64,000 nucleotides of DNA from Pontederia crassipes (lineage: Eukaryota > Streptophyta > Magnoliopsida > Commelinales > Pontederiaceae): assembly GCA_030549335.1 (NCBI GenBank), contig CM060189.1, positions 27,861,001 to 27,925,000 on the forward strand. The letters are read 5' to 3'. Shown here piece by piece: positions 11,544-24,650 of the stretch. A program made the translations under genes and the position numbers. The notes under the pieces were generated by a model. It did no database searches. It was not told the DNA's origin and saw nothing but the letters and a program-made list of their open reading frames with translations. Positions within the stretch are counted from its first letter, which is position 1, and each line of letters begins with the position of its first letter.

Positions 11544-14500
11544 TTACGAGTGCGGTGAAACAAGCGAGACAAACTCTGTCGGCACTTTCCCGTTCGACCT
11601 CGTGTCGAGGTCAAAGTGCTCCGGGTACCTTCTTAAGAGTGCAAGGAGGTTAGTCCAGGGAGTGTCAGTTTGGGGCCAGTCCTCAGAAGTCAGATACATT
11701 TTAACTCTGCTGTGATGCCACACATTGCCGTATAGTTCAAACAACTGAAAATCACCAGAAAGCAAACCGTGAAATAATTATTACTTCAGTCTATAACCGA
11801 ATATTACACATTTAAATTGAAAAGAAAAGGAATACATATTTAGCCAACTGCAGAGTCCATAATATAGTTTTGAACAATCATGTTTTTCGAAAGGATTTTG
11901 AACGATCCATAAATTGGCAGAGATTAATTGAGAACCAGTTTCATATATTGATTAACAGAAAACTCAACGATAAACAATATTTGCTTTTGAGAGGTATGCT
12001 TCAAAATATGCAGAAAGAACAAAACTAGTAATCCTGAAACTTGTTGGCTGTTGCTGAAGAGATGATATATTCAGGCATTTCCCTGTTTGTTAGTAACATT
12101 ACACTTAAAAAGGCTCTAACAATATTTTGGTCTCCATCTAAGAGAAAGGTGCCACAAGGACTTGCAAGATTAAAGTGAAGAAAACAGATATAGAATCTTT
12201 GAACATATGTGAACCATAAAAGAAACTTCATATATGGAAGCTTAAGATAATATAACATGAAACAATAGAGGCTTAACGGCACTACAAATTAGATGATCAA
12301 AACAAAGGCTCTAAAGACTGAATACAACATGAATGCCTGAGACAATTATTAAAACAAATATTTTTCTTGCTAGTGAACTTTGACTTGCTAAGAAGTCCAA
12401 GCATTATTATTGGGTAAAAAAAGAAGCACAAGATAATAATATTACTTTCATGGTGATTAAAACTAAAAAGAAGCAAATTTACAATGATGCATTAATATTT
12501 CCAATATAGATTTCTTAATTGTAAGGTAATTTAACAACAGAAAAAAAACATCAATATTGACAGGCCAACAGAAGAGAAAAGAAAATAATGCTACTAAGTG
12601 TCACAAGAGTGGAGCTATATCAGATGAACTTATTTTCAATTTTGTTTTAATGATATTTGTGGAAAGATAATTCCTCAAGTGACAAAGTTTAAATATTTAA
12701 GATCAATTGTAAGACAAGATGATGAGATTGATGACGATGTTAATCATAGAATTCAAGTTGGTTGATGTAAGTGGAGGAAAGCCACTGGAGTTCTTTGTGA
12801 TAGAAAAGTACCCAATAAAGTTAAAGGAAAATTCTATCGTACTGCTATAAGGCCAGCAGTGTTATATGGTAGTGAATGTTGGGCTATGAAGGGACAACAT
12901 GAACGTAAAGTGGGGGTAGTCGAAATAAGGATGTTGAGATGGATGTGTGGTCATACAAAATTAGATAAGATTAGGAATGACCATATACGTGAACGAGTCG
13001 GAGTGGCTCCTATTAGTGAGAAAATGGTAGAGAATCGTTTGAGATGGTTTGGTCATGTTTAGATAAGACCATTAGATGCGCCAGTAAGAAGAGTAGATCA
13101 AATAATTTGGAGTCCAATTAAAAGAGGGAGAAGGAGGTCAAGGCGGACACTTGGCGAACTTAATTGAGCAAGATCTATTGGTGAATAATATACTGAAAGG
13201 TTTGGTTACTAATAGAGCGGAATGATGTCGTATGATCCATGTAGCCGACCCCACCTAGTGGGATAAGGCTTTGTTGTTGTTGTTGTTATTATTTGTGGAA
13301 AGAATTAAATGCTCTGAATGGTTTTTTATTGTATTCTCACCTTGGTGATGTCCTCATCAGATATCCACATATTTGCTTCAGATATTATTAGGGAATCACA
13401 CACAAACAGCTCATATGATACATTTGACATATTTTTTTATGGCTGTTTAAAAAACTTAAACAAGGGAGCAACTTTACTGAAGTTTTAAAAGCACATGATA
13501 AGTAATAAGTTAAAAGTTCATCGTTTATTGAAAAAAAACCTCACAAAAATCCATTACAAGCATCGATAAAGTATATTAGGACAAAGAAATTGAAAGAGTT
13601 ACTTTCTCTAACTGTAATCAGTATGAGAAAGATTTTTGTGTGTTAAGACCTCATATGGGAAGCCTTGCTAAAGATCCTCTGTAAAACTATCAACTGCAAT
13701 CCATAATGAGGGCAAATATTTGTCAATTGGGACATAAAGAAATCACTTGAAATTCCTTCTAATCGTAAAGGGGGATGCTTGAATTTCTTAAAAGCATTAC
13801 ATTTTTTGAACTTTAGTGCATTTATTGATTCTTTGGACTGAAATAATTGTGCTAGATCATGTAGCAAACAATGCAGTATTAAGAATTTTGTTTGATGGGA
13901 TACAATTTCATCAACAAAAGGAACAACATCCTGAGCTTCTAACATAACTTCCTACATATTGTAGCATGTACAGGAACTAAGAAAGACAAAAATAATCTTA
14001 CCTTGTGAAATCAGTGTGAACATGTTCATCAGTCTTAAGTTTGTTTAGAAGGAAATTACAAAACTTCGCTCGTGACAAATGTTTATTATTTGGACATAAG
14101 GATAACCATTTTAAGATGATAGTAATCTTGATATATATATGGAAACATTAGTTTCAACTAACCTCGGCATGAAGTTCTGCCACGGGCATCCACTCTCCCG
14201 GTTCACAAAGATTAGACAGCAGATACGTGACAGATGAGACTACCTCCTTTTCCTCTACTTGCATAAGCTGAAGATTATCTGATTCCCTAGCAGCTCTCAA
14301 ACTCATTTGGGACATCTTCTCTGCAGCAATGAGCAATGTCTCAGGGGATTATTTTTGAGGGAATCACAAGGGAAATTTCATGTGATATTTACTTCACATT
14401 TGAGCGTCTTTATACAGAAGTATGTTAGATCATTAATATTCAAACAGAACAACAAGAATAAACATCTTTTTTGCTATAGCATCCATAGTTGTTCTATCCA

Positions 14501-17500
14501 TGTTGGTGATAAGAAATCGGAATTATTTTGCTTTTGGAAATTGACATGAAGACATCAATAATTATAATTATTTTATGCTATTGAATATGATTCATGTTTG
14601 AGGATGATGAACGATTCAATGCTGTTGAGAGGCCAAGAGAGCGGGAGGACTTATTTGAAAGCTACTTGGTGGATCTGCAGAAAAAGGTTAGAGAATTGGA
14701 ATATACATACATATATATATGTATATATAACTCCGCCTATATTTTATAGCCGGTCCCAAGCCCGGATAAAGGAGGAGGGTTGTGTTAGGCCCCGACAGTC
14801 AGCATAAAATCCTGTCGAATCTTATGAACATGGATCAACGAAGCGGAATGGCGTCGTATGATCCATGTAGCCGACCCCACCTAGTGGGATAAGGCTTTGT
14901 TGTTGTTGTTGTTGTTGTTGTTGTTGAATATGATTCATGCATTTAGACAACTCCAAACTTTTGCTGGTTAGGCCCATAGGCATTTCCCGTTCTTCTACGG
15001 TAATTGCAGGGGCCTAAGATAAATTATTTCTTGATATTAATGCAAGATTTTACCAAATACCTTCATCTACTATTACATGCATATAATATGACCAGATGCA
15101 GTAAATTAAAAAGACGAATTATAAAAAAGAACCCAGTGTGATAAGAGAATTGGCTATGCAAATGAAAGCGAGTAATAAACTTATATCTTCCTTGCTCTTC
15201 ACCTTTACCCCCATGTGATTAATTTGGCTAAGAGCCTCCGACAATGATTATGGTACTTAATATCAAAAGAAAAATTAATCCGTGAACAATACCCATACCC
15301 GACAGTAATAACAGAAGTTTGAGAACATGGCGTGCAATGAATTTCCTCCTGGAGTATTTAGTGAACCCTCGAGATAGGATAGAAAGGAAGTGAGTTACAT
15401 CTTGTTACTAAAACCTTCACATCTCCAGTCTTCACCAACATTGAAATGTTTCAAGATTGCAATGAGTGGATAAAGGGGGACTTAGTAAATTAGTTTCTTT
15501 TTCAGAAAGAATTCACCTTTTGGAACATATGATTATCATTGGAACAAGAACTGAAATTTCAGAAAAAAGATCCATTATTCTTGCACCAAGAAGGGCAACT
15601 GTTTGATGTCAATGTCCATACTAACAACATGATCATGAAAGACAGGAAAGCTGTATGGCAAGGCAAATTGATTCCATAAGAAGGAAGGATGATGACTGCA
15701 TGAAGCTTGGCATTAAAGCATTAAAGAATTTTGAGAAAGGTAATTATTAAAGGATATTAGCAAAAAAAGGTAATTGCTGAAGGAGTTTGGACAATACTTT
15801 TTGGCTTATATATTGTCAGCAAACCGATGTACCAATATAGTTCTTGTTCATAACTCTAAATTTTTCAGCATCTAGAAATGAATTTGCAAGGTATGTTGTG
15901 GCAAATTCAACACTGGGATATAGAACTTGCATGGACTCACGGAAGAAAACATTTTGTGGGCGAGAGAAACTTGCGGAAAAAAGGCTGCAAAGGTTGAGGA
16001 ACTCAAGATCTACATTATCATAACCAAGGATGGAAAAAAGCAAAAAAGGAAAATTGAAGGATGATGACTTCTAGAAAACTTCGAATCCATGCCGAACTTT
16101 AGTTCATCTATAACAATTTGAAACTCAAAACGCAGAATGTCGTGTGCTAAAATGCTTTGCATAGTTATTGAGGCAGGGTAAACTTCTCTTGAGGGTGTAT
16201 CGATCACGGTGGGCACGCAGCATAGAAACCATGTGCACATTATGCTGATTGGCGGAGGAGGATGTTGGCCACCTATTATTCCAATCCCCCTTGCCACCGA
16301 GGTGCGGGCCAAGCTGCTCAGGGGTGGTCACTTCAATCATAGACACCTTTTGGAGTTCCTTCATAACCCTGAAGACACATGACAACAGCAGCCTGTGGCG
16401 CCTGCGGTTGACGTCCATAACAGTCATATGGTTACAATGCCAATGCCATTTTTAGTGGGTAGAGGCGCTACTTGGGAAAATATTGTACACCACTTTACTT
16501 TTATGTTGAGTGAGCGGTGGTGGGCGTTTTGGCAGAACACATGATTGCTTGAGTTCTTGTTTTTTGTCAGCTTTTGCATTTCACTCTTGTAAATGTTTTA
16601 AAGTTTACCTTTAATGCAAACCAGATGACTACCCAAACTTGATAGCCTTCCTTTCTCCCGTCAAAATGAAATCCATGTAATTTTCTCACCAATAAGCCCA
16701 TGGTACATCATCGGATAGGAAAACTTTCTAACTTCATATCAGCATTGATTCTATTGAAGACATTTGAACATTGTAGAAACAAGCTAAGGAAGGATATTAC
16801 ATTAGCTTCAGACATGTCATTTAAGTTCAGGCAAAAGTCAGTCACAAAAATGAAAGTTCAGGTAGAAGTGTTGGCAAATGTTCAAGGATTGACATAATCT
16901 AGTTTTGGCAAAATCCAACATCAATTCGAAGTTTCTAAGCTACATAAAAACATTCAATAACCAACCAGACCAGGACGTTTTCGCCTTGGTGGCTCAGGCG
17001 TGCGGTATCCGGCGAAAGTGTGCTCGTAATCCGCCTAAAAGTTAGGGGCAAATCTGGTTCTGTGACTCTTGTTGGTTGCGCTCTACACTCTCCGGTGTAG
17101 CCAACATGTGATGGCAGTTGCTGGTGCATTGAGATGTGAAGTCACTTTTTGGTTTGGGTAGTATGTTGTTGTCATTTTGTTTTCATGGCCATATGCTTTT
17201 TGGTTGCCCTTTATTGAAATTAATGTAATATCTACTATTATTAATGGAACCTTGGATGACTACCTTCTTGCTAGTTGTCCTTTCTCGTTTAAAAAAAAAA
17301 AACATATGCACAAGGTCCAGGGCAGTGAAATATTGGTTAAAATAAGTTTGTAGGTCTAATATCAGTCCCTTTCTTCCTCCAATTCCTTTTGGAGGGGACT
17401 TATCCCAGTAATACCAAGGATTCAGCCTTTCTTCATGGCATCCCTTTTCGTTTTTGGGAGGACCCATAAGCATCCAGTACATACTTATACGTGATAGCTC

Positions 17501-20046
17501 GGGATCACCAAGCTACTATGGACAAGTACTTGTCAGGATCTCCACTGTCAAATGGTGTATGACTCCTCGACTTGTGACTTCACTAGTGGATGGAAAATTT
17601 TGGACTTTGTCCTCCTCCTGGAGAGACTAGAAGGCCAGTCAGCCCATGGCATGACATGTGGAGTTGGAGCACTGGACAACCATCAGTTGAAGAGATATAT
17701 AAACTGCTGGGCAAAGACAATTTGTTGGATGATGTGGAACTGCGCACGTGATGCAGCCTCTTATGTAAGATCCAGAGCCCTTTGCATATGAACTATTTGC
17801 CTGGCTTTTGAGACAGTGTCATCTAGATGTTACTGACCGAGATGGTCTGTAGATGCTGACACCTCATGTATTTTTGTCGAGATGAAGAGGAGGATTTGAC
17901 AACTTTTTTTTGCCTGTGAGGTGGGAAGGGCAGAATGGCAGGAGTCAGGATGCTGATGGGTTGATGTTAGCTCATGGTTTGCCTTCTAGAGATCCTTAAA
18001 ATTTGGAAGAAGAAATCAGTCCCTTCGTGATATTGACTACTTAATAAAGCAACTCATTGATATCTCCCTTCTCCATTGCATGTGTGATTACCTTATTCTT
18101 TTGAGTTCCCTACATATTTTGGACCTAAGAACAAACCTAACCATACATAGGATTGTTTACTTCTAATTTTAGATTGTTACATGTTTTCTAGTTGCAAGAA
18201 CAACTATATGTCCAAGCAGGTTAGAAAGCTGTGCACTTTTTGATAAAATTAGTACATAACATTGATATACTAGAAAAGGAAGCCTATCAATAAAAGACTA
18301 TTTGAATTATGCATATATGGTCAACATTGCAACAAAACTGTCCACATTGTTGCAGAGGATTGGTTTATAGGTTAGTCAGTCAATTTATTAAGAATTATTT
18401 ATGGGGAAACACTTTTCTGCTATGAATCTGCATCGTATGGAGGACCACAAGAATAAACAAATTGATTTTTAAAACAGAAGCATCTACTACAACTTGAAGA
18501 AAGTGATCAAGCAGAATGAGTTAAACCAGAACTTCAATTTCTATACATACTTGTGACATCCAATGATAGGTATCATGAAGAAAGAAAGGGTACTCCCAAG
18601 ATCTAGGTGGCTGGTAACCAGATTACAAACAAAGAATCAATATATTCCACATGCATCAACTTGCCCCAAACCAGATATCCACAGACAGTTACAGTTTTTT
18701 CAAGGGAAACAAATGGCAATTTAGGAATCTGTAGGAATTAAGTCCAACCACGTAAGCCACAAAGACAACAAGAACCTATTTCCTCAATAGAGAAAAGAAC
18801 CATGATATACTTTTTCGGGCACAAAGCATGTCTCATTTTTATTACCCCACTATCTCCCTCTTTCAGCCTTACAATTTGCAAAGAACGTAAAACTTCCCAA
18901 TGACAGTAAACCATGAGTTCAATCATTTACCAAAAGTATATAATTATTGTATCACACCTTATCTTGCTAAATCAGTCTGTAGAAACAGCTAAATAAATGC
19001 AAAACAGTCGAGTGATGCATCCTGGAGCTTCATCTACTTGCATTTAACTATGAAACGAGAGATCTACTGCAGTAAATTCATCACTAAAAGCGATAGAATA
19101 TTGAAAATCCAAGCAGGAAAAAACAAAGTCATTCCAAAGAGGCAAATAAACAGAGGAAATTGCTCCTGAGCGGAACTTATTTTTCCTCACATTATAAGCA
19201 AACAATCTAGTATGTCTGCTATTTATTTTCTTCAGTCGCATGCATGCGGTTCTGCTGACTTGAGTTCATACAGAAAGCAAAGAGATATTATCGTCCACAT
19301 GATAAAAATACCAAATCCATCCAGATATGAGAAACTAAATGAGTCAGAATTTAGCTAGTGCAAGAGGAAGAGGCATAAGAAGTAGAAGTGATAACGGAAG
19401 ACGCATCCTCAGACTGACCCAATTGCTGGTTCACTTCCTCGTCCTCGGGAATTTCATCGTCCAACTCCGGCGGCATGGCGCGTCCCCTGCGCCGGACCGC
19501 AGGTGGAGGCTGCACCAAGGGAGGAGCGACGGGCTGCGGCTGTGGCTGAGGGATCACCGGCTGCACCGCGTGGAGAGGATGAGGGCGGGGTTGCCGGTGG
19601 CTTTGAGGGCGATTATGGGCTGTGCGGGCAGTGTCGTAGATGGAGCGGGAGGGGAGGAGGAAGTAGAACTTCTTGTCTCCGATCTGCAGGAGGTCCCGGG
19701 ATTCGAGACTCACCGAGGTGCTGCCGGGGAGGTGGCGGACGCCCTGCACGATGCATCCATTCTTTCCCATGACATCCATGGAGAAGCGGCGGCGGGGGAA
19801 ATCGTAGAAGATGCGCGCGTGGAGTCGCGAGATGTTCTTGCCCCCGCCGATGCTGGCGAGATCGAGGTCCACCGTCGACTCCTTGGTGTTGCGCCCTAGC
19901 GTGATGGAGTACGTCTGCATGTAGTACTCAAAGTCCTCTCCCCGGAGCTTCGCGAACCCGGGGACCGCATTGCCGAAGGCACCGTGACCGCCGCCTCCTC
20001 CTCCGGAAGAAGACCCTCCGGAGCTGCCTCCTGCGGCCGACGACAT
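11544..20046 (-). CDS. FHA2: FHA2-type forkhead-associated domain protein (3 exons, long introns)
   Basis: Nuclear FHA-domain protein; Arabidopsis FHA2 has been reported as a plant-specific subunit of ISWI chromatin-remodelling complexes. Exons on the minus strand: 20046-19419, 14320-14163 and 11744-11544. Donors at 19418 and 14162 and acceptors before 14320 and 11744 join in phase, giving 328 codons plus stop, near the Arabidopsis length. Exon 1 has a Gly/Ser-rich leader, then an FHA domain (about residues 28-130) with phosphopeptide-binding signatures GR (51-52), SRLHA (73-77) and GKNG (94-97), then a Pro/Gln-rich linker. Exons 2 and 3 carry the family's C-terminal domain with [33 protein letters not shown] and RRYPEHF. 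The exon 1 donor (G|GTCAGT) is the least certain junction; reading through it gives an alternative C-terminus ending at 19351. Both introns contain transposon debris. Confidence 0.85.
12650..13288 (+). pseudogene. 5'-truncated RTE-clade LINE reverse transcriptase fragment
   Basis: The translation carries the C-terminal part of a plant RTE reverse transcriptase polyprotein: [47 protein letters not shown] and [11 protein letters not shown] motifs. There is an in-frame stop after the IQVG segment (about 12763) and another at 13060. The element ends with GATCCATGTAGCCGACCCCA and (TTG)n at about 13288, the RTE 3' terminus. It lies in intron 2 of the FHA2 gene, opposite to its transcription. The region encoding endonuclease and the catalytic RT motifs is absent, so it is inactive. 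Confidence 0.85.
14747..14926 (+). mobile_element. Au-SINE-like / RTE-tail element in FHA2 intron 1
   Basis: About 180 bp starting at TAGCCGGTCCCAAGCCCGG, then GGAGGAGGGTTGTGTTAGG, GATCCATGTAGCCGACCCCA, GGATAAGGC and nine or so TTG units. Size and tail match Au-type SINEs, but the same 3' end occurs in RTE LINEs, so a severely 5'-truncated LINE is the alternative. The plus orientation is antisense to FHA2. Confidence 0.65.
14927..19418. other. Remainder of FHA2 intron 1; no second gene supported
   Basis: About 4.5 kb of intronic sequence with scattered short open frames on both strands, none recognisable. The only identifiable item is a probable L1-type 3' remnant near 16943-17302. Confidence 0.5.
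16943..17302 (+). mobile_element. Probable 5'-truncated L1-type LINE 3' end
   Basis: A compositionally distinct, GC-richer block runs into an AT-rich 3' UTR and ends CTTTCTCGTTT followed by 12 A residues, a form common at plant L1 3' ends. No coding domain remains and no confident target duplication was found, so the left boundary is approximate. Confidence 0.4.
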
Positions 20047-23000
20047 AGCGGATGGAGGAGAGGGAGATGAAAGAGGAAGGGGTGTAGGAGGAGGAAAGTC
20101 GAAAGAACGCGATAGAGGGAGGGAGGGGGCTCGTGTTGGTGGGAGAGGGAGGGGGTTTTAAATGGGTTCTTTGCTGGATAAACGTTTAAAAAGCAGATAC
20201 GGCAACTAGAGTACAAAAACAGGAGACTTTGAGGAGGGGCCAGGGGGCGTTTGGTGGGGACCAGTCCCCACTCGCGACTCCATCCGGACCCGGTTCAACT
20301 TTCATCGACCGCCCGCCCAAATAGAATTGAGCCGCAAAGTAAAATCAACAATTAAATCAAAATAAATAAGAAAATCAAAATATGATTAAAAGGGGAAAAG
20401 AAAAAAAAAATCAAAATTGCTATGATAAATGCAGGAAGACCTTGAGGTTAGATGAGGAAAAAAAGTAATTTTAGATCTAAAGTTCACAGCTATGTGAAGG
20501 AGATTCAGATATCTATTTGATTGAAGAATATAAGATAGAACTTAGATTTTATCCTAGATGCATGATGTAGATCTTGTTACATTACATGCATGGATTTGGA
20601 GAAAGAATCCCTAGATAAAAGATATGATCGATTTAGCATGCATAATGTGTTATTGTATTGATTCTCTTCAAATTATTCACTATCATAAGAAACCTTGAAA
20701 AATCGTTCAAAATAATGTAAAAATCCCATCAACTGTCAGTCACATGCATGATCTCTAAATCATGATCGTGAGAGCTAGAGAATTTTCAAAGTCAAGAGCC
20801 TTAATTCTTTAATTTTAACTCAGATCCCATTTTAGTTCACAAATTGGTCACTCACTTTTTTTTTCAAAGTATTCTTCTTATTTTTTATGTGATTACGTTT
20901 CACTTCATTTTTTTTCTCTTATTATCTCAACGCCATATTATTCCCATTTTTATGTATTAAAGTTTTAACATCATGACTATTTTTTCATAAATTATATATT
21001 AGCCCTTTACATTCTAATACATTTATTGTTCATAATAAAAAAAATAATGTTACATATGCATTTTTAATTAATGTGTATTAAATTTTAATGTCATGACACT
21101 TATAACTTCGTAATATGAAGTCATTTTTCACCTATGTATGGCAAGATCATCTATGTACATTTATTGGAATTCCTCATATAAACTTCATGATAGCTGAGTT
21201 ATTTCGTATCTTTATAATCATCATTATTTTATAATAAAGAGAGTCGTCGTCGTCCGAAGACGTAACTCGATTTAAGGTGAACCTCATAAATCTCGTGTGT
21301 TCTTATGTGTTCGCTCTTTTCGTAACAATATATATAATTCTCATGCATAAGAACTATTCATTACTCATATTTAGCTTTATCATTTTTGTTCTTTCATTTT
21401 TTATCAAATAATCCATATCAGAATTTCATGATCATTTTCTCGGTTTTGTTATCATTTTTTATCCTTTTAATTTTTATCAAATAATATCATGTCAAAATCT
21501 CATTGTAATTTTTTATTTAATATTTCATTCTCTCACATATTAACCTCTCAAATAGTTTTAGTCTCATTACTTAATATGTTATGATGCTGATGAAGAAACA
21601 AGTAGTTATAAAAACATCTTATTTCCTTTATATATATTTTTACATTTCATATTATATATATACACATATTGTGTAAATAATACGAATATAATTTTATTGC
21701 CTATTAATTATCTTAAGTCCATATTTTTTCTTTACATTCTATTTTGTTTTCTTTAATTTCCAATTCAATAATATCTTTTTATAAATTTTATGTTTCTTAA
21801 TTATTCTTCCTTTTGTCAATAACAATATTTTTTATGAAATAGAGGAAGTTGCATTGGATTAATTTAATATAATAATCGTAATAGTATAATTTAAAAGTTT
21901 TATATACAATTCATTATGTTTATTTATAAAATATTAGGTAATGGGCGAAACTGATGAGTGTTTCCTAGTTTATCAAAAAGTTATCAAATCTTCTCGTTGC
22001 AGGAATGTTCATCATTTTTTGTTTTTCGCAAATGAAATAACATCACTTTCCTTTGATCATAACTAAGTTTGACAAAAAAAAATAAAATAATACAACGTTT
22101 ATTTAACCGATTAAACGAAGAACCGTCACTTAGTCTGATCCAATTTGGTTTCAAAATTCACATGACTATTGAACCGACAAAAATTGGATTGAACCGAAAA
22201 CAACTAGCAAACAGGCAAAAAATTGGGTCAACATTAATTTTGGGAAAAATCAAATTAAAAAGTAAAGTACATTGAACCAAATGGAAAGAAAAAAAAAATA
22301 AAGAAGACATGATTTAGAGAATATAGTAACAATATAAAAAGTAAAAATGGAAATGCAAAAATAAATGTAGGGAGATAATTAACAGGTAGAAGAAAACAAA
22401 TTTGGAAGTGGAAAAAATAAAGAAGGCACCAATTATGTCAGGATGCATAAATATATGAAGATAACTAATAGGTAGAAGAAAACAAATTTGGAAGTGAAAA
22501 AATAAATATAAGAAAATAATTAGTAATAATAAACTAATTGAGTAAGCTTTAAATTTTTTAATATAATAAATACATCAAAAAAGAAACCTAATTCAACTAT
22601 AAATTTGGAAAAAAAAAGGAAAGAAGAAATAATGGGAAAATTAAAATATAAAAAATATGGAAGGATACATAATTAGAAGAAAAAATGGAAATAAAAAGAA
22701 AAGAGATGTGAATAAAAAAATAAATTATCGAAGAGAAGTTTTAAACGTGAATAAAATTTAAACAAAATAATATAGCATTACGATGATATATTAATAATAG
22801 AAAATTAATAATAATCCACTAGATTTGGATAGTTTACATATATACAATATAATTAAAAATAATAATTTTGTATTAATTGATTATTACTCATAGTTTATCA
22901 TTACAAAATATAATATATAATTAGTTGTGATATATATTCAAAATCAATATAAATAATTTTATTTTAGTTAAATCCGATTTCTTATAATTGAACTCGATCC

Positions 23001-23257
23001 GATTCAATCACGACCCTATACGCTAGTTCAATCACGATTCTATTATAAAACATTGCAAACATATTTCTAATCAGAAAGATAGAACTAACTGATTAATCAA
23101 GAATATTTTCAGAAGCTTTATGATTTATCAAAATAGTGTTACTTAATATTCATTATATTGATACACTTCTGCATTTCCAGATTGCCGAGTTTTGCTCGTG
23201 CGCAAGATGATAGCGATGATGTAAATATTAAATCATCCATCCTCTTCACAGCTTGAT
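20047..23257. other. FHA2 5' flank, then AT-rich intergenic DNA; no gene seen
   Basis: The first ~270 bases hold the FHA2 5' UTR/promoter on the minus strand (purine/pyrimidine-biased, no certain TATA box). The rest is AT-rich spacer with old repeat-like stretches at about 22100-22270 (ATTGAACCGA-type phrases) and 22980-23045. None could be assigned to a family. Confidence 0.5.
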
Positions 23258-23382
23258 ATATCTGTAATGCATCGACTTCTACACAAAAAAAAGGAAGGGG
23301 AAACGAACGATCATGAGGGGAGGAATTCCTCCCCTGATTTTCGGCCGCTTCGTCTCTGGCCGACCAAGGGTCGGCCGCGGAT

Positions 23383-23390
23383 TATATAAG
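23383..23390 (+). promoter_or_regulatory. LTR TATA box (TATATAAG)
   Basis: TATATAAG lies about 120 bp inside the 5' LTR and is repeated at the equivalent place in the 3' LTR (39307-39314). Its position fits the Pol II promoter of the element. Confidence 0.6.
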
Positions 23391-24479
23391 GGGCGATGGG
23401 GATCGCCCATGCGCCCCCTTAGAATCCCAACCTCCTCCCTCTTCTTTCTCTCATCCTTCGAACCGGCAAACGACGACGCACGACGAAGCAGAGACGAACA
23501 GCGAACGAACCAACCGACCCCCCTCCGGTGCGCCTCGATCTTCCTCAACGTGCGCAAGGATCTGGCGAAGCCTTCCCTGTCGATCTAGAGTCGATCGACG
23601 ACGACCGGACGGAGAAAACAACGACCGACAGATTCGAACTTCGAACGGAAAGGTACTCTTAGCGTTTTAAATCCCTAGACGAAGAAATAGTGATCGTTTG
23701 ATGTTCATGAATGGTTCATTATAATCATGAGATTGTTATCTACGTTTTTCCTATTCACCGATCCGACGCGTAGTGCGCATCTTCATGATTTAACGAGCGA
23801 TCGACCGACACCCAGGACGGTCGACCGATCCGCAAACATCCAACCAAGAACACCCAGGATCGATCGACCGGTGCCAGACCCATTGGTCTGACCAAATCGG
23901 ATTGACTCACTCCCAATCGTAACTAAGACTCCGACCAGTTCATCTATACTGGCTGAGTCCTATTGTACCAAGATTTACGTTCAGTTGAATTTTACATCAT
24001 ATATTTCACAATGACCAAAGATAAATAAAGTAAAGATAAAAGCATGAGATTGCTATGTGCCGCCCCCAAAGTTTAAAGCAAAGATCAGAGTTAAAGCAAA
24101 GGAGAGATAGATAGTTAGCTGAGGGGACAGCGAAGCTACTATCTTCAATGATCACTATTCTTGAGATTTCAGGTCTTCTCCCACCTGTATCTCAAATGAA
24201 GGGTGATGCAATGGTCACACCTCTTCCTTTAAAGATTAAAATATTTATGCCAGAGGAACATGTAGCTAGTTGAGGAGACAGTGAACCTACAAGTTTCTTA
24301 ATTGACCACTGTTCCTGGATCGTAGGAATTCTTCCACCTATCTTCCAAACTGGATGAGGTATTAACACCCACCCCTTTTCCCTTTATGGGCTTGCTGGCA
24401 TCAGAGATTCAGAGAGGCACCTCTGGCATCCTAATCAATGAAGTCGAGTTCGCATAGGACAACAAACTTTAAGGATATT

Positions 24480-24650
24480 ATAGTAATGTAAAAGACGTAG
24501 TACAACTCGCAGCAAAGTAATGCAATGTAAAGCAGAGCATTGTAAAGTGAGACAATGTAATGTAAAGCAATGTAAAGCAGAGCATAGTAAAGAAAAATAA
24601 TATAAAGTAGAGTACTGTAAAGCAAAGCATATGGTATAGTAAGGATTATA
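24480..24650 (+). repeat. Short tandem repeats of GTAAAGCA / GCAATGTAAAG in the 5' LTR
   Basis: Repeated 12-14 bp units of the type GCAATGTAAAGCAGA appear here and, in expanded and slightly different number, in the 3' LTR at about 40665-40850. The minus-strand open frame through it is an artefact of the repeat. Confidence 0.65.

Noticed and set aside
13643..13945. 100-codon minus-strand frame with an LHDLAQ phrase suggesting an NBS-LRR fragment
   Set aside because: A single short phrase, no P-loop, GLPL or LRR pattern, and it lies inside FHA2 intron 2. Too weak to call.
19339..19899. 186-codon plus-strand frame
   Set aside because: Antisense shadow of FHA2 exon 1, caused by its high GC content.
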